Assembly: GCF_029589495.1 (NCBI RefSeq)
Contig: NZ_JAAIVF010000001.1
Location: 868,001 to 932,000 of the forward strand
Direction: 5' to 3'
Length of the DNA: 64,000 nt
DNA from: Speluncibacter jeojiensis
Lineage (GTDB): Bacteria > Actinomycetota > Actinomycetes > Mycobacteriales > Mycobacteriaceae
In this document: positions 8,402 to 16,468 of the stretch, one piece after another
Layout: each line of letters starts with the position of its first letter
Position numbering within the stretch: the stretch's first letter is position 1
The notes under the pieces: generated by a model
Databases searched by the model: none
Told to the model about the DNA's origin: nothing
Seen by the model: the letters and a program-made list of their open reading frames with translations, nothing else
Position numbers and translations under genes: made by a program

Positions 8402-9058
8402 TCAGTCGTTCCACTCCCACACGGTCGGCGGGCGACCGCCGCGACCGGTCTCTGCGGTCGCCACCTGATGCACCCAGCCGGTGCCGCGCAACCGCCGCAG
8501 CAGGTTCGCGGGATCGACGCGCGGGGCGTGGTCGCCGTGGGCGCGGGTGAGCAACTGGGTGTAGACCTCCCGCAGATCGCTGGTCGCGAACCGGGTCCCG
8601 AGCAGCGCGGCGGCGACTGCTCGATCGGCCCACAGGTCCTTGGCCAGCACCTCGGCCGCGCGGGTGACGATGCGGCCGTGGTCGAACGGCAGCGCGTCGA
8701 CGGCCGGCAACGCCACCGCCGCATGCAGTTCCGGCTGCGGTCGGTAGTCGTCGGCGACGACGGCATAGCGCGCGATCGAGAGGGTGGGCCCGCGCGGGTC
8801 GCGGTCGGGGTTGTCGAACACCTCGACCCCGCCGAGCAACCGCACCTCGCCGTTTTCGACGCCCAGCTTGGTGCGCAACGCGCGCACCGCGGCCTCGTCG
8901 ATGCGTTCGTGACCGAGCAGCACACCGGGCAGCGCGAACTCGCCGAGGTGCGGCTCGTAGATCCGCCGGCCGAGCAGCACCTCGACGGTCGCGCCGGCGT
9001 GGTCGTACCGCACCGGGACCACGTCCACGGACACCAGCGGCTGGTCGAACTCAGGCAT
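8402..9058 (-). CDS. nrtR: NrtR-like Nudix/winged-helix regulator of NAD metabolism
   Basis: A 218-residue protein from the ATG at 9058 (AGAGGGAG upstream), overlapping the 3' end of the phosphoribosyltransferase gene by 8 bp. The N-terminal half is a Nudix fold (GRRIYEPHLGEFALPG), but the Nudix box reads GVLLGHERIDEAAVRALRT, so the catalytic REUXEE glutamates are lost. This is typical of NrtR proteins, which bind ADP-ribose rather than hydrolyse it. The C-terminal part (about 150-205, LREVYTQLL and LLRRLRGTG) fits the NrtR winged helix. As last gene of a PRPP synthetase-NAMPT operon it is probably an autorepressor of NAD salvage; the two TTGTC-N5-GACAA palindromes at 11391-11439 are the candidate operators. 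A residual hydrolase cannot be excluded. Confidence 0.75.
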   Translation of the reverse strand: MPEFDQPLVSVDVVPVRYDHAGATVEVLLGRRIYEPHLGEFALPGVLLGHERIDEAAVRALRTKLGVENGEVRLLGGVEVFDNPDRDPRGPTLSIARYAVVADDYRPQPELHAAVALPAVDALPFDHGRIVTRAAEVLAKDLWADRAVAAALLGTRFATSDLREVYTQLLTRAHGDHAPRVDPANLLRRLRGTGWVHQVATAETGRGGRPPTVWEWND

Positions 9059-10544
9059 CGGCCGCTCCCTCTGCGAGCACCCGTCGCACATCGGCGAACG
9101 ACTGGGTGCGGACCGGTTTGCCATCCTCCCAGACCGGCCGCAGCAGCGATGCACGCTCCTGCTCAGCACTCGCCTGCTCGATCAGGGTCAGCTCCCCGTC
9201 CGGACCCGACGCGACGGCGAGCCGACCCGTCGCCGACCGCTTGGTTCCGTTGTCCGTCACCGGGTCCTTGCGCAGGTTCCGGCCCTGCCCGCCGACCTCG
9301 ACCCAGGTCGCCTTGATCGCGCTCGAGAACGTGTCGCGGGTGACGTACTGGTACGTGAACGAGCCGATGCCGAACACGACGTTCGTCGAGGCGTAGCCGG
9401 CGGCCGCCAGTCGGTCGCAGATGGCCTCGGCGCGGGCCAGCGTGATCGAGTCGCCGTAGATCGCGCCGATGTGCGGGTCGAGTTCGACGAAGCCCGCGGG
9501 ATTGACCGTGCCGCCGAACAATTCGTGCAGCAACCGGACGACGCCCTTCGCCGCGGGGGTCCCCGGTTCCGCCGTCCGGTCGCCGCAGAGGATGTCCGCG
9601 GGGTCGCCCGAGTCGGGACGGACCACCAGTTTGCCGTCACGGCCCACGATCTGCTCGCGCAACCCGGGCAAGATCTCGGTGATCACCCGCCACAGGTCCC
9701 AGGTGTCGCTGACCACCGAGACGATGCCGCGCGGATACAGTTCGAGCAGCCGACGGTAGGTCTGCGCCTCATCCTCCTGCCCGCCCGCACACATGACCGA
9801 GTGCTCGGTCGCCGGCACGCTCGCGGCCACGAATCCGTTGTCTCCCGGGTAGTACCGGTCGATCCAGTCGAGCGAGGTGAGCGAGTCGCTGCCACGGAAC
9901 GAGAGCAGGTGCGCCGCACCCGAGGCCGCGGCCGCATCGAGGCTCGCCTGACCGCGGAACGAGAAGTCGTGGGCCTGGAAGTCGACCGCGGCGGCCGGTC
10001 CTCCGGTGGCCGCCGCGCGCGCGTCGAGCAGTCTGCGGTAGCGATCGGCGATGGTCGCGGTCGTCGACGGGTGCCACACCGCCGCCGAGATGGCCGTCTC
10101 GAGATAGTTGACCAGCCAAGAGAACTCGGGATCGGTGTTCTCGATCGTGAAGCTGGGCACACGCAGCGGGACGCGGGTTCCCTCCGGGACCGCGCAGATC
10201 CGTAGCGGCAGACAGCCCCGCCGGTGCAGCGCGCGGATGTGGTCGGTGCCGATCTCGTTGGGGCCCAGGTACACGTCGAGGACGCGCCGATACTCGGCGG
10301 CGACCACATCCTCGTCTGCGGCGAAGAACCGGGCGAACGCCTCGACGAGCACCCGCCGGCAGAAGGCCTGCAACCCGAAGTGCACGACACGGTCGACACC
10401 GGGGATGCGCGAGGCCCGGTTGGTGAAGTTCGAGTAGACCCGGGTCGTGCCGGCCGGATACTGACGGCGGTGGTCGAGCTTGTAGCCGTCGGTCAGCAGC
10501 AGCGGCGCGATCGGCGAGGTGGTTTGCAGGGTGGTCATGGTCAT
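9051..10544 (-). CDS. nadV: Nicotinamide phosphoribosyltransferase (NAMPT family)
   Basis: A 497-residue enzyme joining nicotinamide and PRPP to give NMN, the first step of one-step NAD salvage in the cytoplasm. Family signatures are clear: LLLTDGYKLDHRRQYP near the start, HDFSFRG and VPATEHSVM in the middle, VSDTWDLW and VVRPDSGDP in the ribose-phosphate binding region. Length fits bacterial NadV. The ATG at 10544 overlaps the stop of the PRPP synthetase gene (ATGA) and has GGAGAT upstream. The upstream gene supplies its co-substrate, and the downstream gene is an NrtR-like regulator. Confidence 0.9.
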   Translation of the reverse strand: MTMTTLQTTSPIAPLLLTDGYKLDHRRQYPAGTTRVYSNFTNRASRIPGVDRVVHFGLQAFCRRVLVEAFARFFAADEDVVAAEYRRVLDVYLGPNEIGTDHIRALHRRGCLPLRICAVPEGTRVPLRVPSFTIENTDPEFSWLVNYLETAISAAVWHPSTTATIADRYRRLLDARAAATGGPAAAVDFQAHDFSFRGQASLDAAAASGAAHLLSFRGSDSLTSLDWIDRYYPGDNGFVAASVPATEHSVMCAGGQEDEAQTYRRLLELYPRGIVSVVSDTWDLWRVITEILPGLREQIVGRDGKLVVRPDSGDPADILCGDRTAEPGTPAAKGVVRLLHELFGGTVNPAGFVELDPHIGAIYGDSITLARAEAICDRLAAAGYASTNVVFGIGSFTYQYVTRDTFSSAIKATWVEVGGQGRNLRKDPVTDNGTKRSATGRLAVASGPDGELTLIEQASAEQERASLLRPVWEDGKPVRTQSFADVRRVLAEGAADA

Positions 10545-11377
10545 TGCAGGATCTCCGAAATCATGTGCGGGAGAACAGGGACGATGCGGGCGGCGACGTC
10601 CTCGCGGCAGTGGCCGGGGTGCGAGTCGGTGGTGATGATCTCCCCGAAGGCCAGGCCGAGGCGGTCGGCCCGCCCCGAGAACACCCCGTGACTCACCCAC
10701 AGGCCCAGTTGCGCCGCGGGCAGTCCGGTGGCCTCGGCCAGTCCGAGGAAGGTGCCGCCGCCGTCACAGATGTCGTCGACGACCAGGTAGCGGCCTCCCG
10801 GCGGCAGTGCCTCGCAGTCGAACCCGGAGAGCGCGCCGGTCGCGAAGTCGCGCCGCTTGCTCGCGCGGTACAGCGGCACGTGCAGCGCCTGGGCGACCTT
10901 GCCGGCCCGCTCGAGCGCGCCGGCGTCCGGGCTGATCACCCCCGTATAGGTGGTGTCGCCCGCGCCGTTGGTGACGGCGCGCCGGACCGCCCGGGTGGAG
11001 TCGACGACGACGAGGTTGTCGATCATCTGCGGCATCACCGCGGAGTGCGGGTCGAAGGCGGCCACCCGATCGGCCTTCATCGCGTTGATCAGGCCGGCGT
11101 AGACCGCCGCGCCGAAGGGTCGCCCGCGGTCCTGGCGCGCGCCGGGCAGGTACGGAACCACCGCAGTCACCTTGTGCCCCTTGCGGTGCTGCAGGTCGAT
11201 CCACATCGCCGCCGAGATGTAGTCGTTGGCGTCGGCGCCGCGCACGACGACGTAGCAGGGCGACTCGGTCTCGGGCGCGAGGTCGCGCACGTGGCGCTCG
11301 CCCGCAGGAAACCTGGCGAATTCGTCGGTGCCGCGGATGCCCCAGCCTTCGGGCACCCGAGCGTGGGTCGTGATCAT
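10541..11377 (-). CDS. Ribose-phosphate diphosphokinase paralogue (PRPP synthetase)
   Basis: A 278-residue PRPP synthetase, shorter than the usual 310-330 residues of housekeeping Prs. It keeps the ATP/ribose motifs VVPYLPGARQDR and the PRPP loop YLVVDDICDGGGTF. The ATG at 11377 has a strong AGGAGGT. It heads the NAD-salvage operon and overlaps nadV by four bases, so it probably makes PRPP for NMN formation rather than for general nucleotide synthesis. The shortness and operon place suggest a specialised paralogue; the main prs should be elsewhere in the genome. Confidence 0.85.
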   Translation of the reverse strand: MITTHARVPEGWGIRGTDEFARFPAGERHVRDLAPETESPCYVVVRGADANDYISAAMWIDLQHRKGHKVTAVVPYLPGARQDRGRPFGAAVYAGLINAMKADRVAAFDPHSAVMPQMIDNLVVVDSTRAVRRAVTNGAGDTTYTGVISPDAGALERAGKVAQALHVPLYRASKRRDFATGALSGFDCEALPPGGRYLVVDDICDGGGTFLGLAEATGLPAAQLGLWVSHGVFSGRADRLGLAFGEIITTDSHPGHCREDVAARIVPVLPHMISEILQ

Positions 11378-11390
11378 GGCGCACCTCCTT

Positions 11391-11439
11391 TTGTCTTGCT
11401 GACAATTTGAACGCTAGCATGTTTTTGTCACCTCGACAA
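11391..11439 (-). promoter_or_regulatory. NAD-operon promoter flanked by two 15-bp palindromes
   Basis: Two sites share TTGTC-N5-GACAA: TTGTCTTGCTGACAA at 11391-11405 and TTGTCACCTCGACAA at 11425-11439, centres 34 bp apart. On the minus strand a -35 TTGTCG (11439-11434) and -10 TAGCGT (11416-11411) with 17-bp spacing fall so that one palindrome covers the -35 and the other lies just after the -10. This is a classic repression layout; NrtR is the likely binder by operon context. Confidence 0.7.
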
Positions 11440-11875
11440 TTACTAGTGGAGCTGATCGTTCCGACCTCGAAGCACTCGGATGGAAGCGCATTTCTCAAAC
11501 GTGCGTTCGATTGCGCGGTGATCATCCAGGGTGCGACTGCGCCGGGCCCCATCGTCCGCGACCGGTGCTGCGCGTTCCCCCATTCCAGCAGCGCCGGCTT
11601 GCGCGAATCCGCACACTCCGCGGCCATCAGCACGCACTTGCAACGCATGCGCCTGACCGCAGGGTGTGCGAACACTCGTCGTTCCCCGGCTGCGGACGCA
11701 CCGCCGCACGAACCGACACACACCCTCGATCGCCCCGCAGTTGCCACGCACAGCGTCGGGAACCCGATGACGACCGGCGAAACTGCGCCCGAATCCTTGC
11801 GTCTGCTCCCACCCGATATCGCCTGTGACACGGTCCGCGGACTACTATCCTGAGCGGTTGCTGACAGGGGGTCCG
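11440..11875. other. 436-bp intergenic region between the NAD operon and the ECF sigma gene
   Basis: No convincing gene was found on either strand; the open frames here lack ribosome sites and family features. A GGGAAC at 11759-11764 is not followed by CGCATC at 15 bp. A weak -10-like TATCCT near 11846 could serve the sigma gene. Otherwise nothing recognisable. Confidence 0.5.
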
Positions 11876-12415
11876 ATGAATGAGTCCGAGTTGCTCGCGC
11901 TGTGCCGCGAGGGCGATCATCGGGCGTTCGCCGAACTCTCCGGCCACTGCAAGCAGGTGATGTGGTCGGTCGCCCTGCAGATCACCGGTAATCACGAGGA
12001 CGCGCAGGATGCCATCCAGGAGGCGCTGACCTCCGCGTGGCAGAACCTGCACCGATTCCGAGGCGAATCAGGCTTCCGCACCTGGATGTATGCGATCACC
12101 CGCAACGCGGCGATGCAGATCGTGCGACGCCGCAAGGACGTCCTCCAGGACACCGACCTGGCCGACGACGAGATCGTCCTGATCGACCAGGCCCCGCTGA
12201 CCGCGGATCGTGTCGTCGATGCCGACGCGGTGCGCTGGGCGTTGGGACAGTTGTCCGATGTCTTCCGCGAGGCGCTGGTCCTGCGTGAGTACGCCGACCT
12301 CTCGTATGCGGAGATCGCCGAGGCCCAGGGCACCTCGGTACAGACCGTGCGCAGCAGGATCAACCGGGCGCGCAACAAGGTCGTCGAGTTGCTCGCCCCA
12401 TCGCAGTTGCTCTGA
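11876..12415 (+). CDS. ECF-type RNA polymerase sigma factor
   Basis: A 179-residue sigma factor. The ATG at 11876 has AGGGGG six bases upstream; a longer frame from 11825 lacks this. Region 2 spans about residues 15-85 (AFAELSGHCKQ, GNHEDAQDAIQEAL, FRTWMYAITRN) and region 4 about 120-170 (LSYAEIAEAQGTSVQTVRS, a helix-turn-helix). There is no sigma 1.1 or region 3, as in ECF factors. No anti-sigma gene lies next to it. The convergent neighbour at 12436-12894 carries the shared GGGAAC-N15-CGCATC promoter, so this factor is the prime candidate to read that promoter set. Its own upstream region lacks the motif, so autoregulation is not visible. Confidence 0.9.
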   Translation: MNESELLALCREGDHRAFAELSGHCKQVMWSVALQITGNHEDAQDAIQEALTSAWQNLHRFRGESGFRTWMYAITRNAAMQIVRRRKDVLQDTDLADDEIVLIDQAPLTADRVVDADAVRWALGQLSDVFREALVLREYADLSYAEIAEAQGTSVQTVRSRINRARNKVVELLAPSQLL

Positions 12416-12435
12416 CGTCCGCGCCACGGCCACAC

Positions 12436-12894
12436 TCAAGCCAGGTGGTCGAAGCCGCCCAAGTCGGGGTGGTCCCCACCGAACCCGTCCCCACCGAATC
12501 CGTCATGGGCGCTGCCGCCGTCGTGCCCGCCCGGATCGGGGTGGCCGAAATCCTGATGTCCCGGGTCGTGGCCGACGAGATCGTGGTGATGATGGTCGAG
12601 TGACCCGAGATCGTGAGGGTCCGCTCCCGGATCGTGCAGCAGCCCGCCGAGATCGTGGTGCGCGTCGTCCGCCCCCGCGGCAGCGGCGTCGTGGTCGCCT
12701 CCCCAGCCCGGATCGACGATGCCGTGCTCGTCGTCGTGCAGAGGCACCAAGGTGTCGTCGGCCTCGGGCGCCTCGGGGTCGAGCGCAGCACCGAGCACCG
12801 CTTCCCACACATCGTCATCTAGCGGAGGCAGCGCATCTTCCCGAGAGATCTGCAGCATCTCCCACAGGCTGGCATCGCTGTCGTGGTCGTCCAC
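12436..12894 (-). CDS. His/Asp-rich acidic protein
   Basis: A 152-residue protein from a GTG at 12894, preceded by AAGGGAGG. The N-terminal 60 residues are ordinary acidic sequence (WEMLQISREDALPPLDDD). The remainder is very rich in Asp, His and Gly, with a HHHH run and many HD/DH pairs, suggesting binding of Zn, Ni or similar cations; this is inference from composition. No signal peptide. It is convergent with the ECF sigma gene, 20 bp between stops, and its promoter region matches that of the calcium-repeat protein almost base for base. The partial gene at the left window edge has similar composition. Confidence 0.75.
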   Translation of the reverse strand: MDDHDSDASLWEMLQISREDALPPLDDDVWEAVLGAALDPEAPEADDTLVPLHDDEHGIVDPGWGGDHDAAAAGADDAHHDLGGLLHDPGADPHDLGSLDHHHHDLVGHDPGHQDFGHPDPGGHDGGSAHDGFGGDGFGGDHPDLGGFDHLA

Positions 12895-12944
12895 CGGTTG
12901 AGCCTCCCTTTCAAAGCCCGACGGTCATGGTTCCCCACAAGTGT

Positions 12945-12971
12945 GATGCGCGGCGAGTCCGAAAAGTTCCC
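12945..12971 (-). promoter_or_regulatory. Putative ECF sigma promoter P2 of the His/Asp-rich gene
   Basis: Minus strand GGGAAC (12971-12966), 15 bases, CGCATC (12950-12945), then CACTTGTG, ending about 45 bases before the GTG at 12894. It shares GCGGGAACTTT and CACTTGTG with the 1363-1389 site. Confidence 0.65.
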
Positions 12972-13003
12972 GCCGAAGTGTCATCTTTCCGAAGTGTCCC
13001 GAT

Positions 13004-16000
13004 TCACTCTGCCCCAGGGCTCCGCTCATACCGCTCGACCAGCAGTTGCACCAGGTCGGAGGACACCTGGCGGCGCGGTTGCGACGCGGCCCACTCCAGC
13101 GCGGCATCGACCTGTCCGTCTCCGGTGATCTCACGGGCCCTGGCGAGCTGTCGGTCGTGTCGCAACGCGGGATAGTCCTGGCGGGCGCCCGCCCGAACCG
13201 CGATCGCGAGCAGTCGCAGCACCTGCCGATCCGCCCGCCCCTCGGCCAGATCGATCGCACAGACCGCAACGGCCATGGCGCCCGCGACCGGCTGATCCAC
13301 GAACCGCCGGGACCGGGTGGCGCCCAGCCGTGGCATCGCCACCTCGAGCATCGCATCGCACAGCCGGCGCGCCTCGACCAGTTCGCCGGCCTGAACGCAG
13401 GCGCACACGGCGGCGGAGGTCAGCAGTCCCGCGTACGGATGATCGAAATCCGCGCCGTCCTCCGGCCGGGACATCTCCACCGCGCGCCGGTACAGGGCCA
13501 ACCCGCTCTCGGTCTCACCCTCGGCCAGATCGGCTTCGGCCAGCGCGGCGGTGGCGGCGGGCTCGTAGTCGGCCCGACCGGGACCGGCCGCCGGGACCGG
13601 GCCGACCGCGCTGTGCCCGAGGGCCGCCTCGGCCTCGCTCCGTCCGGTTTCGGTCTGCCCGACGCCGACCAACGCCGCGGCGACGAAGGCCCGCACCTGC
13701 GAGCTCTCCTCATAGGCGTGCAACTCCCGCAGGATCGTGACGGAATCGTAGAAGTAGTCCACCGCTTCGGCGTACCGCGCCGCCTGGCTGTGCAGACCCC
13801 CGAGCAGCTGCGCCGACATGCCCTCGACCCAGCGGTTGCCACTCACGCGCGCAAGTTCCAGCGCCGTCGAGGCGTCCCGCCAGGAGGCTCGCCGGTTGCC
13901 GGCGTTCTCGTGCGTATTCGCCCGCAGGACATATGCAGCACAGCGTGTTTCGATATCCTTCGATCGAACTCCGTGCGCCAGCAACCGGCCCAGTCCCGCA
14001 CCGTACGCATCCAGCATGATCGCGTCGGCGAACAACCGCACCACCGGCCGCAGGCCGCTCCCCGCATCGGAGGCGAGCAACCGCCGCAACCGCATCCGCA
14101 CGGTCCCCAGGTGCCGGTGCCGCCGCGGGCCCACCCAGAGGTGTATGCCCGCCAGCGCGTACGCCATCGCCCGCACATCGGGGGCGACGTTCTCGACCGC
14201 CGGGTCGCCGGTCAGGTCGAGCACCCGGCCGGCCCAGGTGAAGATCTCCGAGTGGGCGCCGCGCGTCGACCAGTAGAGCCCCAGTACCCCGAACAGCGTC
14301 AACGCGGCGGCGCCGTCCGCCGCACCCACCGCCCGGCGCAGCGCGGTGAGCAGTGCCTCGTGCTCGCTTTCCATGAGCGTGACCACCCGAACCTGGTCCC
14401 TGCTCCAGCCGAGCTCGAACAGGTTCCGCGCGAAGGACACCGCCCAGTCCAGCTGCCGACGGTCCACCTCCGCGGACTCGCCGCCGGCGGCCAGTTGTTC
14501 CTCGCCGAACTCGCGCACGGTCTCGAGCATGCGGTACCGCAGGCCGACGGCCGTCTCCTCCACGGCGAGCAACGACTGGTTGACCAGACCCTCCAGCGCC
14601 AGGTCCGGGTCGGCGACCTCGCCCCACCCGGCCACCGCGGCGGCCGCGTCCCGGGTGAAGCCGTCCGGAAACCGGCACAACCGGCGCAGTGCGGCGCGCT
14701 GGTCGTCCGCGAGCAGATCCCAGCTCCAGTCGATGACCGCGTGCAGCGTCCGATGCCGCTCCGGCGAACCGCGATCGACGTTGCGCAACAACGCGAAACG
14801 GTCCACCAGCCGGGTGTTGATCTCCTCGACGGTCATCGTCCGCACCCGTGCCGCGGCCAGCTCGATCGCCAGCGGCAGCCCGTCGAGCGTGCGACACAGC
14901 CGGGCCACGGCGGCGCGGTCCAGGTGTACGGCCGGGCGCACCGCCCGAGACCGGGCGCAGAACAACTCGGTGGCCGGTGACCCCTCCTCGTCGACCGCCA
15001 GCGGGGTCAGCGGATACACCGACTCCGCGCCGATCATCAGCGGTGTGCGGCTGGTGGTGAGCACGGTCAGCCGGTCGGCGGACCCGACCAGGTCGTCGAC
15101 GATGTCGGCGCAGGCGTCGATGACATGCTCGCAGTTGTCGAGGATCAGCAGTGTCGGGCGCGCCGACAGCGCACCACGAAGCCGTTCCCGGATGTCACGG
15201 ATCCTGGTGCGCAGCAACCCGTCCGACGACAGTTCCGCCTCGCCTATCCCGAGCGTCGCGCTGATCGCCGCGACCACGTCCTCGCCGTTGCGCACGCCCG
15301 CAAGCTCCACCAGCGCCACCGGCATGTCCACCGCCGCCCGGGTGCCGAGTTCGTGAGCCATGCGGGTCTTGCCGGTGCCGCCCGGCCCGAGGATCGTGGT
15401 GACCCGCGACCGCGCCATCAGCAGTTGCAGCGCGGCGATGTCGTCGTCGCGACCGAGCAACGCATTCGGCGCCGCGCGCAGCCCGACTGTGCGTCCCGCG
15501 CGATCCGCGGCCTGGTCCGGGGCGCCCCGGTCCCGGGAGGGCACCGCGGCGGCCGCCACCACAGGAGCCGAGGGCTGCACCTGTGCGGGCACCTCGCCGC
15601 GCAGGATCGCGGTGTGCAACTCGACGAGCGCGGCCGACGGGTCGGTGCCCAGCCGCTCGGCCAGGCGTCCGCGCAGCGCCGCGAACACCGCCACCGCCTC
15701 GTTGCCGCGGCCCAGCCCCGCCAGCGCGCGCATCAGGTCTGAGTGCGACCGCTCGTCCAGCGGATCGTTCGCACACAGTGCGGTCAGCACCGGCACCGCG
15801 TCGGCGAAGCGTCCCTCGGCGAGGTCTGCGTCCAGTCGCACCCGCTCCAGTTCACCGCGCAGACCGTCCGCAACCCGGCGCAGTTCGTCGGACAGCGCAC
15901 CCGGCGGCAGGTCCGCGGCCGGATCGCCCCGCCACAACCGCAGCGCCTCCTGCGCGCAGGCCCGGGCGGCCGCAGGGTCGCCGTCGGCACGAGCACGGAT

Positions 16001-16339
16001 GAGCAGATCCTGTGCGCGGGAGAGGTCCGTCTCGTCGCGCGGGAGCCGAAGCCGGTACCCGGCGGGGCCGGCCTCGAGCGCCCCGGCCGGCAGCAGCGCC
16101 CGCAGCCGGGAGATCTGCGTGTGCAGCGCGTTGGTCGGTGCGCGCGGCGGCTCGTCGCCCCAGACGTCCTCGATCAGCCGCTGCGGGCTGCGCGTACGCC
16201 CGGGCTCCAGCGCCAGCGCGACGAGCATGCTCCGCGCACGACCGCCCGCCACCGCGGCGAGGTCGTCGCCCCGGCGCACCGACACGGGACCGAGCAGACC
16301 CACGCCCACCTGTGCCTGCGACCGCTGCGGTGTCGTCAC
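13004..16339 (-). CDS. AfsR/SARP-type regulator: DNA-binding, BTAD, NB-ARC and TPR domains
   Basis: A 1111-residue regulator. An OmpR-type winged helix (about 10-90) and bacterial transcriptional activation domain (about 95-240, LSDELRRVADGLRGEL, DPLDERSHSDLMRAL) lead to an NTP-binding NB-ARC/STAND module with Walker A GPGGTGKT near residue 325 and Walker B LLILDNCEHV near 395, then a long helical TPR-like C-terminus. Such proteins act as ATP-dependent activators in actinomycetes. Start is uncertain: the GTG at 16339 has AGAGG upstream, while GTGs at 16360, 16366 and 16435 are alternatives. It is divergent from menA; no biosynthetic cluster is adjacent, so its targets are unknown. Confidence 0.8.
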   Translation of the reverse strand: MTTPQRSQAQVGVGLLGPVSVRRGDDLAAVAGGRARSMLVALALEPGRTRSPQRLIEDVWGDEPPRAPTNALHTQISRLRALLPAGALEAGPAGYRLRLPRDETDLSRAQDLLIRARADGDPAAARACAQEALRLWRGDPAADLPPGALSDELRRVADGLRGELERVRLDADLAEGRFADAVPVLTALCANDPLDERSHSDLMRALAGLGRGNEAVAVFAALRGRLAERLGTDPSAALVELHTAILRGEVPAQVQPSAPVVAAAAVPSRDRGAPDQAADRAGRTVGLRAAPNALLGRDDDIAALQLLMARSRVTTILGPGGTGKTRMAHELGTRAAVDMPVALVELAGVRNGEDVVAAISATLGIGEAELSSDGLLRTRIRDIRERLRGALSARPTLLILDNCEHVIDACADIVDDLVGSADRLTVLTTSRTPLMIGAESVYPLTPLAVDEEGSPATELFCARSRAVRPAVHLDRAAVARLCRTLDGLPLAIELAAARVRTMTVEEINTRLVDRFALLRNVDRGSPERHRTLHAVIDWSWDLLADDQRAALRRLCRFPDGFTRDAAAAVAGWGEVADPDLALEGLVNQSLLAVEETAVGLRYRMLETVREFGEEQLAAGGESAEVDRRQLDWAVSFARNLFELGWSRDQVRVVTLMESEHEALLTALRRAVGAADGAAALTLFGVLGLYWSTRGAHSEIFTWAGRVLDLTGDPAVENVAPDVRAMAYALAGIHLWVGPRRHRHLGTVRMRLRRLLASDAGSGLRPVVRLFADAIMLDAYGAGLGRLLAHGVRSKDIETRCAAYVLRANTHENAGNRRASWRDASTALELARVSGNRWVEGMSAQLLGGLHSQAARYAEAVDYFYDSVTILRELHAYEESSQVRAFVAAALVGVGQTETGRSEAEAALGHSAVGPVPAAGPGRADYEPAATAALAEADLAEGETESGLALYRRAVEMSRPEDGADFDHPYAGLLTSAAVCACVQAGELVEARRLCDAMLEVAMPRLGATRSRRFVDQPVAGAMAVAVCAIDLAEGRADRQVLRLLAIAVRAGARQDYPALRHDRQLARAREITGDGQVDAALEWAASQPRRQVSSDLVQLLVERYERSPGAE

Positions 16340-16468
16340 CGGCGCCTCTGTCTCGTTCACCGCCACCCGTTCATCACCATCGCGTTCACGACCACCGGGC
16401 GCCAACTCTATTGGCCGCTGCGCTCCCCCGGCCACTGCATTCGGTCACCGCCTTGAAAGGATCGGTGC

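Noticed and set aside
8402-9058. Calling the Nudix protein a MutT-like hydrolase
   Set aside because: The catalytic glutamates of the Nudix box are replaced and a winged-helix segment follows, with NAD-salvage genes in the operon; an NrtR-like regulator fits better.
11759-11785. GGGAAC upstream of the ECF sigma gene as an autoregulatory promoter
   Set aside because: Fifteen bases later the sequence is GAAACT, not CGCATC, and it lies over 110 bp from the start.
13046-14980. Plus-strand open frame of over 600 codons opposite the AfsR-like gene
   Set aside because: Composition is Arg/Pro/Gly-rich shadow sequence; the minus strand carries Walker and BTAD motifs.
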